64,000 nucleotides of DNA from assembly GCA_031082145.1 (NCBI GenBank), contig JAVHLP010000001.1, forward strand, positions 62,001 through 126,000. Reading direction: 5' to 3'. This stretch comes from a bacterium. Its GTDB lineage: Bacteria; Bacillota; Sulfobacillia; UBA995. The number at the start of each line of letters is the position of its first letter. The stretch's first letter is position 1. Under the pieces are notes generated by a model, which was not told the origin of the DNA, did not search any database, and worked only from the letters and a program-made list of their open reading frames with translations. Below, piece after piece: positions 24,546 to 33,680 of the stretch. Both the position numbers and the translations under genes were made by a program.

Positions 24546-25562
24546 TCAGAGCGTCGCCCTCAGGTCCCTCAGGCGGTCCTCCCCCTCCCCGCCGGTCAAG
24601 TCTAGCCAGGTGGTTACCTCCCCTGTCTCGCCATCAACGCGGTAGATCGCTTTCGGAGGCTGCCCGCTCTCGACCCCACCCACCAGGAAAACGTGGCGGC
24701 CGCCGGCCGACCAGGCTACCTGGTTGCCCGCCACCGGGTCAACCCAGGCGATCTCTCCTGTGCCCGCGACAAGGACACCGCTCCCGGCTTCGTAGACACT
24801 GACCGCCGCCAGGTCCGAACCGTGCCGCCGGTGCACGACGGCCAGGCGCCCGCCGTCGGGCGACCAGAGGGCAGCGGTCACGCCAGCCCCGTACCGCCCG
24901 ACCTCCACCCGCTCCCCCGTCGCCAGATCGGCGATCTCGACCCGCCAGGGCCTGATCGCCGTGGAATACGCCACCCGCCGACCCTCCGGGTGTACCGCCA
25001 GGCCATCCGCCAGGACCCCGGGAACCGCCAACCACTCCTCTCCCGATGTTACCCAGTGCAGGTAGATGTCCCAGGTCATGGGCCGGCAGCTGCCGACAAA
25101 GGCCAGGGGGCCCCCAGGCAGCCAGGCAACCCTCCCCGGCCCATAGCTGAACCTGGCCACCGTGGCCAGGTGACCGCAGTAGCTGCCGTCCACGGCCGCC
25201 AGGGCGATCCGCCCCTCAAGCCCCCCACCCGTCTCGACCAGGCAGGGAATGGCCAGGAAAGTGGCGTCCAGCGACCACACCGCCCCACCGGCGGCGGCGA
25301 ACGGCGGCAAGGCAAGCCTGACCGCCGTGCTCTGACCGAGGTCGTGCACCCAGTAGCGCGGCTCCCCTCCATCACCGAGCCTGCGAGTCACCAGCCGATT
25401 GCCGTCCGGTGAGAGCGCCAGGTGAGTATCGCGTCCGGCGACGGCGAACTCGCCACTCAAGCGCAAGGGGCCTTCCGGGGCTGCGGCGTGGACCAGCATG
25501 GGGGGACTCCCTCGGGATCCAGCCTCGGCGACAGGGGCTCGCAGCGCACTCAATGCCGCCAT
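24546..25562 (-). CDS. Beta-propeller (TolB/WD40-like) protein
   Basis: 338 residues built of repeated blades: HLALSPDGNRLV, VWSLDATFLAIP, GLAVHPEGRRVAYST, ALWSPDGGRLAVVH and VAWSAGGRHVFLV recur at spacings of about 45 residues. This resembles TolB/WD40-type propellers that bind other proteins or ligands. No signal peptide or catalytic motif was found. ATG 25562 follows an in-frame stop 30 nt upstream; the ribosome site is poor, and ATG 25500 is possible. It converges with the GH114 gene, so its link to the polymer locus is unclear. Confidence 0.7.
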   Translation of the reverse strand: MAALSALRAPVAEAGSRGSPPMLVHAAAPEGPLRLSGEFAVAGRDTHLALSPDGNRLVTRRLGDGGEPRYWVHDLGQSTAVRLALPPFAAAGGAVWSLDATFLAIPCLVETGGGLEGRIALAAVDGSYCGHLATVARFSYGPGRVAWLPGGPLAFVGSCRPMTWDIYLHWVTSGEEWLAVPGVLADGLAVHPEGRRVAYSTAIRPWRVEIADLATGERVEVGRYGAGVTAALWSPDGGRLAVVHRRHGSDLAAVSVYEAGSGVLVAGTGEIAWVDPVAGNQVAWSAGGRHVFLVGGVESGQPPKAIYRVDGETGEVTTWLDLTGGEGEDRLRDLRATL

Positions 25563-25643
25563 CCTGCACCCGTCTAGGGTATGCGGGGTCAGGGTGGGGA
25601 AATGACGCGGGATCTGCGGAAAGCGGTACTCCTGGCGACTCCT

Positions 25644-27347
25644 CTAGGGCCGCCCCATTTCCTCCCTGATTACATCCAGTATCCTCTGCACCGCGTCATC
25701 GGAGTGATAGGGCATCACCTGGGCCAAGTACGCGGCCCGGTTGGGGCACCCCTCAAGTCGCAGCGCATCCTCCAGCGCCTGCTCCAGTCGATCCAGGTCT
25801 CGGAGTTCATAGGCCACCCCCAGGGACGCCGCAGGCACGTCTTCGGGCAGCAACCCCAGGGAGGGGCCGACGATGGGGCGGTTCATAGCCACCGCCTCCA
25901 GGACCACCGTGGTGTTCCAGGCCATGACCACACTGGCGGCTTCGAGAAGGGGGCTCAGGGGCTCGCGCTGCAGTACGCGTAGGTTGGGGAGGGTCTTCGC
26001 CGTTCGGAAGTGTGCTCGGCGCGCGTAGGGATGTAGTTTCACGGTGAAAGTCCAAGAGGGCTTTCGTTCTGCAAGCTCCTGTAAAGTCTGAAAGACGCGG
26101 GCGTTGACCGACTCCAATAGAACGCCTTGGCGGCTGGTCGGGACGCCAGGCGCCCACAGAATGTGGGGAGGTCCACCGGGCTGACCCCGGCGGCGAGGGA
26201 GGCTCGCTCGCGGGTTTCCGGTCACCACAAAACGGGTCCGTGGCTGACCCTGGGAGAGCACCATCCGTACGAAGTGATCTCCCCAAGCCGCCAAGACATC
26301 GGCGCTGACGTTCTTCACCTGATGCGGGTCCACGAATGCCCCATGCTGCACATGGACACTACGTGTGCCGTGTTGCCGACCTACCGAAATAGCCGCATAC
26401 GGCTCGGGGGCCTGATCTTCGGCAACCAGCACCAATCTGTATTCCGACGCGGCGAACAGAGAGTCGAACCATTCTACCAGCGCAGCACGGCGCGGGAATT
26501 CCCATCGCACCTGGGCAGTGAGAAACCCCGCGAGGTGTTGGTACGGGTCGAATTCTCCGGGTGGCGCTTGCAGGCTCCTGACCCGCCCCCCACGGCGGCG
26601 GAACTCCGTTGCAAGGTAACGCCATTTGTCCATGCTGACGCCCGGATGATCTCCTAGGCCTGAGTGGTGCAGGCGGGCCAACCTTAGCTCAGACCGGCTC
26701 TCTGGTCCCACAGCTACTATGTCGAATGCCACTCCGCTGTCCTTGGCGGCACGCAAGACAGGGACTAGGGTGCGGGCATGGTTGACATGCGAGACCACTG
26801 CCAGAATGGGTACGTTCTTCCTGAGGGGGGAAGTGCCTCGGCTGCAGAATTCCAGCACCGACCAGCGCCACATGGTCCTCCACAAGTCCTGCCTCAATAT
26901 GCGCCCCCACACTGGTCCTGGGTCTAGGCGAAAGCCCGGGAGCCGGTGCACGGGAGTCGAGTCCCCCAGTGCCAGCCGTGCGCTCTTGACCCATGGGCCC
27001 TGCGCGACCACGACGCTTGGGCGCCAGCGCCTGACTGCAGCGTGAACCACTTCAACTCTCCTTAGGGCCTGGTAGAACTCCTCATAGAACGTCGACCAGA
27101 AGTCCCCCAGCTCGTACTGGCCATATCGCCCGATCCCTTCAGGCCGATACCAGGTGCGGGACAAGTCATGGGCCCTCGCTCTCAGGCCGGCCCGGTCAGT
27201 CGTCAGTTCATCGACATAGTAGCTGCTGAGCCCACGCTGGGCACAGAGATCGTGGACCAAGTAATGGTCAGAGATGACGGCTGCTGGGTGCAGACGGCCA
27301 CGGATCAAGGGCGACGGACTAGCGATGATAGCGATCACCTTGGCCAC
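25644..27347 (-). CDS. Capsule-type GT-B fold transferase (CDP-glycerol/KpsC-like)
   Basis: About 567 residues. The second half shows a GT-B donor domain: TFTVKLHPYARR, LLEAASVVMAWNTTVVLEAVAMNRPIVGPSLG and a final EALRLEGCPN. This arrangement occurs in capsule polysaccharide and CDP-glycerol glycerophosphotransferase-like proteins. The N-terminal half (AVVSHVNHARTLVPVLRAAKDSGVAFDIVAVG) is the acceptor Rossmann part. GTG 27347 is preferred, giving VAKVIAIIASPSP, over ATG 27386. It is not PseG: the length is double and the PseG pattern is absent. It lies divergently beside the pseudaminic-acid genes, and may transfer that sugar or a phosphopolyol (inference). Base composition is slightly less GC-rich than the core. 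Confidence 0.65.
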   Translation of the reverse strand: MAKVIAIIASPSPLIRGRLHPAAVISDHYLVHDLCAQRGLSSYYVDELTTDRAGLRARAHDLSRTWYRPEGIGRYGQYELGDFWSTFYEEFYQALRRVEVVHAAVRRWRPSVVVAQGPWVKSARLALGDSTPVHRLPGFRLDPGPVWGRILRQDLWRTMWRWSVLEFCSRGTSPLRKNVPILAVVSHVNHARTLVPVLRAAKDSGVAFDIVAVGPESRSELRLARLHHSGLGDHPGVSMDKWRYLATEFRRRGGRVRSLQAPPGEFDPYQHLAGFLTAQVRWEFPRRAALVEWFDSLFAASEYRLVLVAEDQAPEPYAAISVGRQHGTRSVHVQHGAFVDPHQVKNVSADVLAAWGDHFVRMVLSQGQPRTRFVVTGNPRASLPRRRGQPGGPPHILWAPGVPTSRQGVLLESVNARVFQTLQELAERKPSWTFTVKLHPYARRAHFRTAKTLPNLRVLQREPLSPLLEAASVVMAWNTTVVLEAVAMNRPIVGPSLGLLPEDVPAASLGVAYELRDLDRLEQALEDALRLEGCPNRAAYLAQVMPYHSDDAVQRILDVIREEMGRP

Positions 27348-27524
27348 CGTCCTATCCGCTCTGGTTGCCGTGGCAGGTTTCCACACTCATGGTACCTGCA
27401 CCTGCGCGCTGGTATGCTCCGTGGAGTCCGCATGACGCGCGAAGTGCAACTGCGCGCCGTTGTCCCCCAGTCCTCCGACTGCAATCAAGGATCTGCAACT
27501 CCGCGCCCTTTGCAGAGAGGAGGA

Positions 27525-27593
27525 ATGGAACTGGTTGGAGAAAGAACCTCGCACCCCGCTAGAGCATGTCTTGGCCTAGACGGACACTTGTGA
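27525..27593 (+). CDS. Possible 22-codon leader ORF before pseB
   Basis: ATG 27525 to TGA 27593 encodes 22 residues beginning MELVGERTSHPARACLGLDG, ending 12 bp before the pseB start. An AGAGAGGAGGA purine tract immediately precedes it, although the spacing to the ATG is short and the in-frame CTG at 27531 is better spaced. It may be a leader peptide coupling translation into pseB, or simply an unused ribosome site. No conserved peptide family recognised. Confidence 0.25.
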   Translation: MELVGERTSHPARACLGLDGHL

Positions 27594-27605
27594 GTGGGTG
27601 AAGAG

Positions 27606-28583
27606 ATGAACCTGAACGGGGCTAATGTGCTGATCACAGGCGGTACGGGGTCCTTTGGGAGGAGATTCGTGGCTGTCCTACTCCGCGATCACCTGCCGAA
27701 CAAGATCATCATCTTCAGCCGTGACGAGATGAAGCAGCAGGAGATGCGGGGAGACGGGTTTGATCAACCGCATCTGCGCTATTTCATCGGCGATGTCCGT
27801 GATAGAGACCGATTGCGGCGCGCAATGCAAGGGACAGATGTCGTGGTCCACGCAGCTGCGCTGAAACAAGTTCCCGCATGTGAGTACAACCCAGTTGAAG
27901 CAGTGCTGACTAATGTCATGGGAGCTAGGAACGTGATTGAGTCGGCCCTTGATGCCGGAGTCCAGAGGGTTGTCACCATCAGCACTGACAAGGCCGTCAA
28001 CCCGGTCAACCTCTACGGAGCTACCAAGTTGGTGGCCGAGAAGCTGTTTGTCCAAGCGAATGCTTATAGCGGTGCTGGTCCGACACGTTTCAGCTGTGTG
28101 CGTTATGGGAATGTTGTGGGAAGCCGTGGAAGTGTGATCCCGCTCTTCATGGAGCAGCGGCGGAATGGCCTGATCACGGTTACGGATCCGCGCATGACCC
28201 GGTTCTGGATAACTCTAGAGCAAGGAGTGCGCTTCGTTATTGCCTGCCTCCAAAAAATGCACGGTGGAGAGGTGTTCGTGCCCAAGATCCCGAGCATGAA
28301 GATGATGGACTTGGCAAGCGCCGTAGCCCCGGATTGTGACGTGCAGTATGTTGGCATTCGGTCGGGGGAGAAGCTACATGAGGCGTTGATCTCGGAGGAC
28401 GAAGCGCGACACACGGTCGAACTCGAGGGCATGTACGTCATCCAGCCGGTCCACCACTGGTGGCAAGTCAAGAACTGGGCTGACGGCAAGCCACTCCCCG
28501 ACGGTTTTCGGTACTCGAGCGACGACAACACCCAGTGGCTTTCAGTCGCGGAACTGGGTTCCCTGGTGGAGGAGCTCACGTGA
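27606..28583 (+). CDS. pseB: PseB-like UDP-GlcNAc 4,6-dehydratase (inverting)
   Basis: 325 residues, extended SDR fold. NAD(P) loop VLITGGTGSFGRRFV, then FSRDEMKQQEM, FIGDVRDRDRL, VVHAAALKQVPACEYNP, STDKAVNPVNLYGATKLVAEK with the Tyr and Lys pair, and YGNVVGSRGSVIPLF. All are diagnostic of the PseB/FlaA1 subgroup that makes UDP-4-keto-6-deoxy-AltNAc, first step of pseudaminic acid synthesis. ATG 27606 is used because it gives the standard short lead; GTG 27594 would add four residues. Its stop overlaps the pseC GTG. Confidence 0.93.
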   Translation: MNLNGANVLITGGTGSFGRRFVAVLLRDHLPNKIIIFSRDEMKQQEMRGDGFDQPHLRYFIGDVRDRDRLRRAMQGTDVVVHAAALKQVPACEYNPVEAVLTNVMGARNVIESALDAGVQRVVTISTDKAVNPVNLYGATKLVAEKLFVQANAYSGAGPTRFSCVRYGNVVGSRGSVIPLFMEQRRNGLITVTDPRMTRFWITLEQGVRFVIACLQKMHGGEVFVPKIPSMKMMDLASAVAPDCDVQYVGIRSGEKLHEALISEDEARHTVELEGMYVIQPVHHWWQVKNWADGKPLPDGFRYSSDDNTQWLSVAELGSLVEELT

Positions 28584-29824
28584 ACAAACCTGGAGAGAGG
28601 TTGGCACTGCATGGCGGCCTGCCGACCCGGGAAGCTGCCTTGCCATATGGCAGGCAGTGTCTGGACGATGACGACATTGCTGCTGTCGTCAACGTCCTGC
28701 GCTCGGACTGGCTGACCTGCGGACCGAAAGTGGCAGAATTCGAACGGGGCTTTGCCGACTTCGTGGGAGCTGACGAGGCTGTCTCAGTAAGCAGTGGTAC
28801 GGCCGCGCTACACGCAGCCATGTACGGGATGAGCATCGGACCTGGTGATGAGGTCATCGTTCCGGCCATGACTTTTGCTGCGAGTGCTAACGCCGTCGTA
28901 TTCCAAGGCGCCACGCCGGTGTTTGCTGATGTAGACCCGGACACCTTGCTGCTCGGCCCCACTCAAGTCCTAGGGAAGATCACGCCTCGTACCAAGGCAA
29001 TAATGGCCGTAGACTACGCCGGTCAGCCGTGCGAATATGATGCTTTGCGGGCCGTCGCGGACCGCTACGGCCTAGCTTTGATCGCCGACTCCTGCCATTC
29101 GCTTGGCGGTAGCTACAAGGGCCGCCCGGTCGGATCGCTGGCCGACGTGAGCGTCTTCAGTTTCCACCCGGTGAAGCATATTACGACCGGCGAAGGTGGC
29201 ATGGTGACAACCAACGATGCTGCCTTAGCCAATCGTATGCGCTGCTTCCGCAATCACGGTATTACCGCAGACTTTCGTCAGCGTGAGCAGCAGGGCTCGT
29301 GGTTCTACGAGATCGTCGATCTCGGGTATAACTACCGTCTCACCGACTTCCAGTGCGTGCTAGGAATGAGCCAGCTGAGGAAGCTACCCGGCTGGGTTCG
29401 ACGCCGCCAGCAGATCGCCCGGCAGTATGACGCAGCGTTTTCGGCCTGTCCTGTGATAAACCCACTGGGTGGACGTCAGGAGGTCTCTCATGCGTACCAC
29501 CTCTATGTTGTCAGGCTCGATCTCTCCCGGCTGAACGCGACACGAGCCGAAGTCTTCGCTGCGCTCCGGGCCGAAGGTGTGGGCGTCAACGTCCACTACA
29601 TCCCGGTGCATCTGCATCCGTTCTACCGCAACCGGTTCGGCACCGGCCCGGGGCTGTGTGAGGTGGCGGAGTCAGCCTACGAGCAGATCGTCACCCTACC
29701 TGTGTTCCCGGGCATGACCAACGCTGACGTGGCTGACGTGGTTTCCGGCCTTTGCAAGGTTGTCAGAGCTTGGGCGGCGGAAGAGCGAAGAGCCTGTCAA
29801 CAGGGATGCAGCAGGTGTAACTGA
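28580..29824 (+). CDS. pseC: PseC-like UDP-4-keto sugar aminotransferase
   Basis: 414 residues of the DegT/DnrJ/EryC1 PLP family. YGRQCLDDDDIAAVVNVLRSDWLTCGP is the PseC-like start; SVSSGTAALHAAMYG, IADSCHSLGG and FHPVKHITTGEGG (PLP-binding Lys) follow; the acceptor region is NYRLTDFQCVLGMSQLRKL. It aminates the PseB product at C4, the second step to pseudaminic acid. GTG 28580 overlaps the pseB stop by 4 bp. Next gene SpsF-like starts 2 bp after its TGA. Confidence 0.92.
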   Translation: MNKPGERLALHGGLPTREAALPYGRQCLDDDDIAAVVNVLRSDWLTCGPKVAEFERGFADFVGADEAVSVSSGTAALHAAMYGMSIGPGDEVIVPAMTFAASANAVVFQGATPVFADVDPDTLLLGPTQVLGKITPRTKAIMAVDYAGQPCEYDALRAVADRYGLALIADSCHSLGGSYKGRPVGSLADVSVFSFHPVKHITTGEGGMVTTNDAALANRMRCFRNHGITADFRQREQQGSWFYEIVDLGYNYRLTDFQCVLGMSQLRKLPGWVRRRQQIARQYDAAFSACPVINPLGGRQEVSHAYHLYVVRLDLSRLNATRAEVFAALRAEGVGVNVHYIPVHLHPFYRNRFGTGPGLCEVAESAYEQIVTLPVFPGMTNADVADVVSGLCKVVRAWAAEERRACQQGCSRCN

Positions 29825-29825
29825 G

Positions 29826-30575
29826 TTGAGGATCGTGGCGATCATCCAAGCACGAATGGGTAGCACCCGGCTGCCAGGCAAAGTGCTATTGGATCTGGCG
29901 GGGGAAACCGTTCTTGAGCGAGCCGTGAGCCGCACCCTTCGGACTCAAGACGTTGACGACGTAGTAGTTGCAACTTCCTTACACCCCAGTGACGACGTCA
30001 TTGAGAGCTTGTGTGCCCACAACGGGTGGCATTGGTTTCGAGGCAGTCTAGAAGATGTGCTGGACCGTTATTACCACGCGGCGATGGCGTACAAAGCCGA
30101 TGCCGTTGTTCGTGTCACATCGGACTGCCCGCTGATAGAGCCTGAGATCATCGGGCAAATAGTGAGGGAATTCCTTCACCTGCAGCCTGATGTTCACTAT
30201 GCCTGCAATATCCTGCCCCGTCGCACGTTCCCCAGAGGACTGGACGCTGAGATCATGCGCTCAGACGTATTAGAGCGCGCTTGGCTTGACGATTCTAACC
30301 CGGCGTGGCGGGAGCATGTTACCCCGTATATTCAGAACCATACTGATCTCTTCCGGATCCACGGTGTCACGAATGAGGTGGATTACTCGCACATGCGCTG
30401 GACCGTGGATACACCTGAAGACTTGATCTTTGTGCGCCGGGTCTTCCAAGAGTTTGGCCATGCCGACTTCTCCTGGCGCGAGGTGTTGGCTCTCCTGGAG
30501 CAACACCCCGATTGGGCGGAGGTCAACCGCCACGTCCGACAGAAGCTCACCGACAGCCGAGAACTCGGCAGCTAG
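29826..30575 (+). CDS. SpsF-like sugar-nucleotide cytidylyltransferase (PseF role)
   Basis: 249 residues. VAIIQARMGSTRLPGKVLLDLAGETVLERAV is the nucleotide-binding start of SpsF/KdsB-like cytidylyltransferases; VVRVTSDCPLIEPEII carries the metal-binding Asp; PRGLDAEIM and MRWTVDTPEDLIFVRRVF are further family blocks. In Bacillus-type clusters SpsF-like proteins stand where Campylobacter has PseF, so it probably activates pseudaminic acid to the CMP form. TTG 29826 is chosen, with GCAGGTG upstream; the frame could be extended to 29760 without support. Confidence 0.82.
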   Translation: MRIVAIIQARMGSTRLPGKVLLDLAGETVLERAVSRTLRTQDVDDVVVATSLHPSDDVIESLCAHNGWHWFRGSLEDVLDRYYHAAMAYKADAVVRVTSDCPLIEPEIIGQIVREFLHLQPDVHYACNILPRRTFPRGLDAEIMRSDVLERAWLDDSNPAWREHVTPYIQNHTDLFRIHGVTNEVDYSHMRWTVDTPEDLIFVRRVFQEFGHADFSWREVLALLEQHPDWAEVNRHVRQKLTDSRELGS

Positions 30576-30622
30576 TTGCCGGGCGATTCGATGGAGTCGA
30601 GGATCATGGGGGCTGATGGCAG

Positions 30623-31150
30623 ATGACGGCCGACAGGATCTCACTGACTGCTATGACCCTGGAGTACGCTGAAACCGTCCGCCAATGGCGGAACCAGGAC
30701 TTACGGCCCTACCGGACCCCCTACCTGCTCACCAGGGAGATGCAGGAGCATTGGTATCTGAATTGCGTTTGCCGCCGCCAGAGCGATGATCGGTACTGGG
30801 CCGTACTGGACGGGGACCGGTTTGTAGGCATGGTCGGTCTAACGCGAATCGAGTGGGAAAATGCCTTGGCCGAGATCGCCCTCATAGTCGACCCCGACGC
30901 GGCCAGGCGGGGCTACGGGACGGAGGCCGTCAAGGCCATTCTCGCGCAGGCGTTTGATAACCTGGGGCTCCAAACGGTGTACGGCGAGTGCTACGAGTGC
31001 AATCCGGCCATTGAGTTCTGGCGGCGGGTGTGTCAGGAGCTCGGCGCCTATTCAACTGTGCTCCCGGCGCGGAAGCGGTGGGGAGGTCGGCTCTGGAACT
31101 CTCTCTACTTCAGCATCTCCTGCTGCAACCGAGCGCGGGCCGATGGCTGA
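30623..31150 (+). CDS. GNAT acetyltransferase (PseH-like)
   Basis: 175 residues. A GNAT fold: RQWRNQDLRPYRTP near the start, ALIVDPDAARRGYGTEAVKAIL (acetyl-CoA pyrophosphate loop RRGYG), then VYGECYECNPAIEFWRRV. In this operon position the role expected is acetylation of the C4 amino group of the altrosamine intermediate, as PseH does. The start is ATG 30623; it ends overlapping pseI by 8 bp. Confidence 0.82.
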   Translation: MTADRISLTAMTLEYAETVRQWRNQDLRPYRTPYLLTREMQEHWYLNCVCRRQSDDRYWAVLDGDRFVGMVGLTRIEWENALAEIALIVDPDAARRGYGTEAVKAILAQAFDNLGLQTVYGECYECNPAIEFWRRVCQELGAYSTVLPARKRWGGRLWNSLYFSISCCNRARADG

Positions 31151-32213
31151 GCCAGGGATCGGCAGGTTCATCGAGATCAACCGTAGACCGGTTGGACCTG
31201 ACCATCCAGTCTATATAGTCGCTGAGATGTCAGCCAACCACAGGCAGGACTTCGAACAAGCTGTCCGCATTCTACATGCTGCCAAGAGAGCAGGAGCGGA
31301 CGCCGTCAAGCTGCAGACCTATACGCCAGACACGCTTACTGTACAGGCCAGTCAGGAGCACTTCCGCATCACCGGAGGGACTCCGTGGGACGGTCGTACG
31401 CTTCATGAGCTTTACGGCGAGGCGTATACTCCATGGGAGTGGCACCCCCGTCTCAAGGCCATTGCCGCAGACCTGCGCCTTGACCTCTTCGCTACCGCGT
31501 TTGATATCACCGCAGTAGACTTCTTGGAGGAACAAGTGGGGGTCCCTGTACACAAGGTCTCGTCCTTCGAGATCGTTGACATCCCTCTCATAGAGCGTAT
31601 GGCCCGCACGGGCAAGCCTCTCATCATCTCGACCGGGATGGCGACGCTCGCCGAAATAGAGGAGGCGGTTCGGGCGGCCCGCAAGTCCGGAACCGATCAA
31701 GTTGCCTTGTTGAAGTGCACCAGTGCCTATCCGGCCCCGCCCGAGGAGATGCACCTGCGCACGATCCCTCACCTGGGGGAGTCCTTCAGCGTTCCCGTGG
31801 GCGTTTCCGACCACACGCTGGACATCTCCGTACCGGTGGCCGCTGTGGCTCTGGGAGCCTGCATCGTCGAGAAACACTTCACACTATCACGGGACATTCC
31901 CGGCCCCGATAGTGCGTTTTCCCTGGAACCTCACGAGTTCCATGCAATGGTACAAGCTGTCCGAACCGTCGAGAAGGCGATAGGAGAGGTCCGCTATGGT
32001 GCAAGCGGGAGCGAAACAGGCAGTCGCGTTCTCCGCAAGTCCCTGTTCGTAGTCAGAGATACCCGGGCAGGGGAGAGATTTACCGGGACGAATGTACGCA
32101 GCATCCGACCGGGCTTCGGGCTTCACCCCCGCCATCTGGAAGAAGTGCTGGGGAGACGGGCGGCGCGGGACGTTCCTGCGGGGACCCCTCTGGCGTGGGA
32201 CTTGCTGGACTGA
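31143..32213 (+). CDS. pseI: Pseudaminic acid synthase (NeuB/PseI family)
   Basis: 356 residues. TIM-barrel NeuB domain: VAEMSANHRQDFEQAVRILHAAK, ADAVKLQTYTPDTLT, KVSSFEIVDIPLIERMA, ISTGMATLAEIEEAV, LLKCTSAYPAPPEEMHL and VGVSDHTLD, IVEKHFTLSRDIPGPDSAFSLEP. A C-terminal SAF/antifreeze-like domain (about 290-350) follows. It condenses phosphoenolpyruvate with the 6-deoxy-diacetamido-altrose to give pseudaminic acid. ATG 31143 overlaps the GNAT gene end. PEP-binding Lys and metal His residues are present. Confidence 0.93.
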   Translation: MAEPGIGRFIEINRRPVGPDHPVYIVAEMSANHRQDFEQAVRILHAAKRAGADAVKLQTYTPDTLTVQASQEHFRITGGTPWDGRTLHELYGEAYTPWEWHPRLKAIAADLRLDLFATAFDITAVDFLEEQVGVPVHKVSSFEIVDIPLIERMARTGKPLIISTGMATLAEIEEAVRAARKSGTDQVALLKCTSAYPAPPEEMHLRTIPHLGESFSVPVGVSDHTLDISVPVAAVALGACIVEKHFTLSRDIPGPDSAFSLEPHEFHAMVQAVRTVEKAIGEVRYGASGSETGSRVLRKSLFVVRDTRAGERFTGTNVRSIRPGFGLHPRHLEEVLGRRAARDVPAGTPLAWDLLD

Positions 32214-32226
32214 TCCGGTAATGCAA

Positions 32227-32268
32227 CGCGGAACACCCCAGGCCCCCCCCTGGTCGCGTGGTTCCGCG
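32227..32268 (+). terminator. Hairpin after pseI
   Basis: A stem of GCGGAAC paired with GTTCCGC encloses a second CCAGG/CCTGG stem around a C-run, starting 14 bp after the pseI stop. It lacks a T-tract, so rho-independent action is uncertain, but the position fits the end of the pseudaminic-acid operon. Confidence 0.5.
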
Positions 32269-32405
32269 GGACGGCACTCCTGCAGCCTCATGGAAGCCCA
32301 CCGGACTCGGATGGGCACTGGTCGGAGACCGTGTGCGCCAGGAGGAAAACGGACCCAACCCGCGAACGAACGAAGGGCTTACCCAGGCGGAAAGAGGTGT
32401 CCCCC

Positions 32406-33482
32406 GTGAGCGATGACCTGTACCGCAGGCTGGCCCAAGCTCTGGACCACCTTCCGTACGGCTTCCCCGGCACCGACTCGGGCGTGGAGCTGGAAATCTT
32501 GAGGGTCATGTTCGCGCCCGACGAGGCGGAGATCGCCGGCCGCTTGTCCGAGGAATGGGAGACGGCTGCCCAGGTAGCCGCCCGGGCCGGTCTTGACGGG
32601 CGTGACGCCGAGGCCAAGCTCCGCCTGATGGCCATGAAGGGGCTGGTCAAGGCGGAGAAGCGTGAGGGCGAGCGCATGTTCTCGCTGAACCAGTTCATCG
32701 TGGGCAGTTGGGAAGCCACCATGTTCCGCCTCGAGGGCGACGTCGCCCACCGCATGGCCCATCTGACCGAGGAGTACGTGGCCGCTACCGGGGGGCTGGC
32801 CGGCATCATGACCCCGGCCCCGTCCATCCATCGCGTCGTGCCGGCCCGGGGTACGGTCAAGTCGGAGTGGATCCTCCCCTATGACGACGTCCGGGCTTTC
32901 CTGACCGACGCGCGGAGCTTCGTCCTCCGCGACTGCGTGTGCCGCAAACAGCACGACCTGCTGGAATCCCGCCGCTGCTCCTTCCCTCGCCGGTCGTGCC
33001 TGAGCTTCTCGCCCGCCGACAGGCCGGCCGGTCCGGATAGCATCTCCCGCGACGAGGCGCTGGCCTTCCTGGACGAAGCTCGTTCCATCGGCCTGGTGCA
33101 CACTGTCAGCAACGTGGCCAAGGGCATCAACTATGTCTGCAACTGCTGCGGGTGCTGCTGCGGAATCCTCCGGGGGGTCGTTGAGTACGGCTTGAAGGAC
33201 TCCGTCGCCCAGGCCAACTACTACTGCAGCGTGGACAAGGACGCCTGCGCGGGCTGCGGGGTGTGCGTGGATCGCTGCCAGGTCGGGGCCATCAGGTTGG
33301 AAGAGGAGTATGCGGTAGCGGATAAGGACAAGTGCGTCGGGTGCGGGCTCTGCGTGCCCACCTGCGCCACGGGGGCCGCCCAGCTAAGACTCAGACCGGA
33401 TGCAGAACTGGTCAGGCCGCCGGAGGACCTCGGCGCCTGGGCCGCGCTGAGGAGGGCGAACCGGAACCTGGCGAAAGGTTAG
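32406..33482 (+). CDS. Winged-helix/4Fe-4S ferredoxin-type protein
   Basis: 358 residues. The N-terminal 100 residues include a helix-turn-helix-like part (AQVAARAGLDGRDAEAKLRLMAMKGLVKAEK). A middle part has a CVCRKQ cluster (residues 180 on) and CNCCGCCCG. The C-terminus has two 4Fe-4S motifs, CAGCGVCVDRCQVG and CVGCGLCVPTCATG. Similar proteins are widespread in anaerobes next to redox genes, function undefined. GTG 32406 has AGAGGTG 7 nt upstream. It is a single gene with no clear operon partner. Confidence 0.82.
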   Translation: MSDDLYRRLAQALDHLPYGFPGTDSGVELEILRVMFAPDEAEIAGRLSEEWETAAQVAARAGLDGRDAEAKLRLMAMKGLVKAEKREGERMFSLNQFIVGSWEATMFRLEGDVAHRMAHLTEEYVAATGGLAGIMTPAPSIHRVVPARGTVKSEWILPYDDVRAFLTDARSFVLRDCVCRKQHDLLESRRCSFPRRSCLSFSPADRPAGPDSISRDEALAFLDEARSIGLVHTVSNVAKGINYVCNCCGCCCGILRGVVEYGLKDSVAQANYYCSVDKDACAGCGVCVDRCQVGAIRLEEEYAVADKDKCVGCGLCVPTCATGAAQLRLRPDAELVRPPEDLGAWAALRRANRNLAKG

Positions 33483-33623
33483 CCGTCGACGCTTTCAGTC
33501 CGGAACATGATGTGCTGACCGGCCCCGGAGGCAGAAAGCCGTGATCCGTGAGAGATAGATGCTCCAGCGATCCATATCCGCCGAACAGAGAACAACCGCA
33601 CACGACGCTTCCCCAAGACGAAA

Positions 33624-33670
33624 CCGCTCCGGCGGCTCCATCCCCTGCCATGAGCCTGCTGCCGGAGCGG
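33624..33670 (-). terminator. Inverted repeat downstream of tRNA-Pro
   Basis: A perfect 10-bp inverted repeat (CCGCTCCGGC at 33624-33633 and GCCGGAGCGG at 33661-33670, 27-nt loop) lies 10 bp past the 3' end of the tRNA on its transcribed strand. It likely ends the tRNA transcript, although no T-run follows. Confidence 0.45.
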
Positions 33671-33680
33671 CATCTCCCTC

